The translations under genes and the position numbers were made by a program. Positions 28,266-29,655 of a stretch of DNA of 29,655 nucleotides are shown here, piece by piece. Source of the stretch: AC-32 sp045806105 (lineage in GTDB: Bacteria > Actinomycetota > Thermoleophilia > Gaiellales > Gaiellaceae); the NCBI GenBank assembly GCA_045806105.1, contig JBJMJY010000010.1, positions 1 to 29,655 of the forward strand, given 5' to 3'. Below the pieces are notes generated by a model that saw only the letters and a program-made list of their open reading frames with translations, made no database searches and was not told where the DNA came from. Numbering within the stretch: the stretch's first letter is position 1; each line of letters begins with the position of its first letter.

Positions 28266-29655
28266 GCGGCTTCGAACAGCTGCTCCCAGCGCTCGAGCAG
28301 CTCCTGGAGGTCCTCGCGGGCGGCCGTGTGCGCGGCGAGCGTCTCCGTGTTCCCCCAGTCGTCTGCCAGCCGCCGCTCCAGGTCCGCCAGCTCGAGCTCG
28401 CGCTCATGAATCGACGCCTCCACCTGCTCGAGCTCGTTCGGGCGCGGCTTCGCCTGACTCTGCTTGCGGCTTCTGGGCTTCTCCTTCCGCTCCTTCGGCG
28501 GCGCGGGTGGCGGCGCGGCCTCGTCGCCGCGGATGCGGGCGTAGTCGGCCCAGCCGCCGTCGTACGAACGCAGGCGCCCGTGCTCGACCGCCACGATCCG
28601 CTCCGCGACCGCGTCGAGGACGGCGCGGTCGTGCGAGACGAGGAGAACCGTGCCGGGGTACGCCTCGAGCGCCGCTTCGAGCGCCTCCCGGCTCTCGAGG
28701 TCGAGGTGGTTCGTGGGCTCGTCGAGAACGAGGAAGTTCGCTCCGGAGGCGACGACGAGCGCGAGGGCGAGCCGGCGCCGCTCGCCGCCCGACAGCGCCA
28801 CCACCGGCTTGTCGTGGTCGTCCCAGCCGGAGAAGAGGAAGCGGCCGAGCAGCGCCTGCGCCTGCGAGCGCTGCAGCCCGGTTGCGCCCATCGCGCATTC
28901 GAGGACGCTGCCGCGCTCGTCCAGCTCGACCTCGTGCTGGGAGAAGTAGGCCAGCTCGACGCCGTGGCCGATCCGGCCGAGCCTGCCGCCGACGATCGCC
29001 TCGAGCAGCGTCGACTTGCCCGAGCCGTTGGGGCCGATCAGCGCCACGTGCTCGCCGCGCTCGAGCACGAGCTCGGCGTCCTCGAGCAGCGGCTTCGAGC
29101 CGGCGGCGAGGTCGAACCCCTCCGCCTCGACGACCATCCGGCCGCTGCGGGCCGGCTTCAGGAACTCGAAGCCGAGCGTGCGGCGGCCGGCACGCGGCGC
29201 CTCGACCCGCACCGCCTCGATCCGCGCGATCTGCTTCAGCTTCGCCTGCGCCTGCCGTGACTTCGTCCCGTAGCGGAAGCGGGAGACGAAGCGCTCCAGC
29301 CGTTCGATGTCCTCCGCCTGGCGCTCGGCGAACTTCGCCTGCATCGCGAGCCGGGCGGCCTTCTCCTGCCGCCAGACGTGCCACTTGCCGGGGAAGTAGG
29401 TCGAGCGGCCGCTTTCCAGCTCGAGGACGGCCGTGCCCACCGACTCCAGGAACCAGCGATCGTGCGCGACGAGGATGACGGCTGCGTCCATCGTCGCCAG
29501 CTCCTGCTCGAGCCATTCCATCGACGCCATGTCGAGGTGGTTCGTCGGCTCGTCGAGGAGGAGCAGGTTCGGATCACCCGCGAGCGCGCGTGCGAGCGAG
29601 GCGCGAGTGAGCTCGCCGCCGGAAAAGGTCTCGAGGCGCCGGTCGAGGTCGGCGT
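28256..29655 (-). CDS. ABC-F family ATPase, N-terminal part outside the window
   Basis: Partial: the first ATPase domain is cut, and what remains begins at its signature (FSGGELTRASLARAL) and Walker B (LLLLDEPTNHLD). Then come the interdomain linker rich in Arg/Lys (FVSRFRYGTKSRQAQAKLKQI, read as one run), the complete second domain with Walker A GPNGSGKST, signature ALSGGERRRLAL and LVLDEPTNHLD, and a Lys/Pro-rich then coiled-coil C-terminus. ABC-F proteins act on the ribosome E-site as translation factors or as antibiotic-resistance proteins (ribosome protection); they have no membrane domain. Long interdomain linkers distinguish resistance types; the linker here looks ordinary, so a housekeeping role is more likely. 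Confidence 0.93.
   Translation of the reverse strand, partial: ADLDRRLETFSGGELTRASLARALAGDPNLLLLDEPTNHLDMASMEWLEQELATMDAAVILVAHDRWFLESVGTAVLELESGRSTYFPGKWHVWRQEKAARLAMQAKFAERQAEDIERLERFVSRFRYGTKSRQAQAKLKQIARIEAVRVEAPRAGRRTLGFEFLKPARSGRMVVEAEGFDLAAGSKPLLEDAELVLERGEHVALIGPNGSGKSTLLEAIVGGRLGRIGHGVELAYFSQHEVELDERGSVLECAMGATGLQRSQAQALLGRFLFSGWDDHDKPVVALSGGERRRLALALVVASGANFLVLDEPTNHLDLESREALEAALEAYPGTVLLVSHDRAVLDAVAERIVAVEHGRLRSYDGGWADYARIRGDEAAPPPAPPKERKEKPRSRKQSQAKPRPNELEQVEASIHERELELADLERRLADDWGNTETLAAHTAAREDLQELLERWEQLFEAAQA

Overview
The window is very GC-rich (around 70 % by eye), densely packed and free of RNA genes, insertion sequences, phage genes and CRISPR arrays. GTG and TTG starts are frequent, and several genes sit about 7-8 nt downstream of a TAnnnT -10 hexamer, as expected for leaderless actinobacterial transcripts. 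The gene content (fhaA-fhaB-pstP-rodA-pbpA-pknB cluster, PdtaS/PdtaR-like pair, two type I glutamine synthetases) points to an actinobacterium. The absence of pknA and the divergence of many proteins suggest a deep lineage such as Thermoleophilia (Gaiellales/Solirubrobacterales); that placement is inference.

Layout. 93-8878 (minus): growth and cell-wall signalling operon, with a polytopic Ser/Thr kinase, FhaA, FhaB, a PP2C phosphatase, a SEDS glycosyltransferase, a class B PBP and a PASTA kinase, mostly joined by 4-base GTGA overlaps. 8981-11999 (plus): a membrane-anchored CARDB-like protein, a DUF4446 protein, an HNH endonuclease and a secreted SIMPL protein. 11986-12681 (minus): a two-domain sulfurtransferase, with a perfect palindrome beside its start. 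12725-16652 (minus): nitrogen island, glnA, a PAT-like acetyltransferase, a large inverted repeat, a divergent P-II gene, amt and a 47-residue Cys-rich protein. 16778-17581 (minus): membrane-anchored trypsin-like protease. 17762-21483 (plus): ABC-2 exporter pair, a double-GNAT protein and an MFS permease. 21557-22921 (plus): second glutamine synthetase. 23137-23388 (minus): PRC-barrel protein. 23486-25455 (plus): GAF/HisKA_2 kinase and ANTAR response regulator. 25452-27009 (minus): DUF4349 protein and ECF sigma factor. 27075-28265 (plus): flavin monooxygenase-like protein. 28256-29655 (minus): ABC-F ATPase, cut by the window end.

Most interesting pattern. Both glutamine synthetase genes have a terminator-like hairpin plus U-tract placed directly before the ribosome binding site, leaving no room for a promoter between them, so each looks like a transcription attenuator. 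The GlnA1 residue normally adenylylated (Tyr397 in E. coli) is Phe, and the T-loop residue normally uridylylated or adenylylated in P-II (Tyr51) is also Phe. An ANTAR antiterminator-type regulator lies just downstream of the second glnA. Together this suggests, as a hypothesis, nitrogen control that uses RNA attenuation in place of covalent nucleotidylylation.
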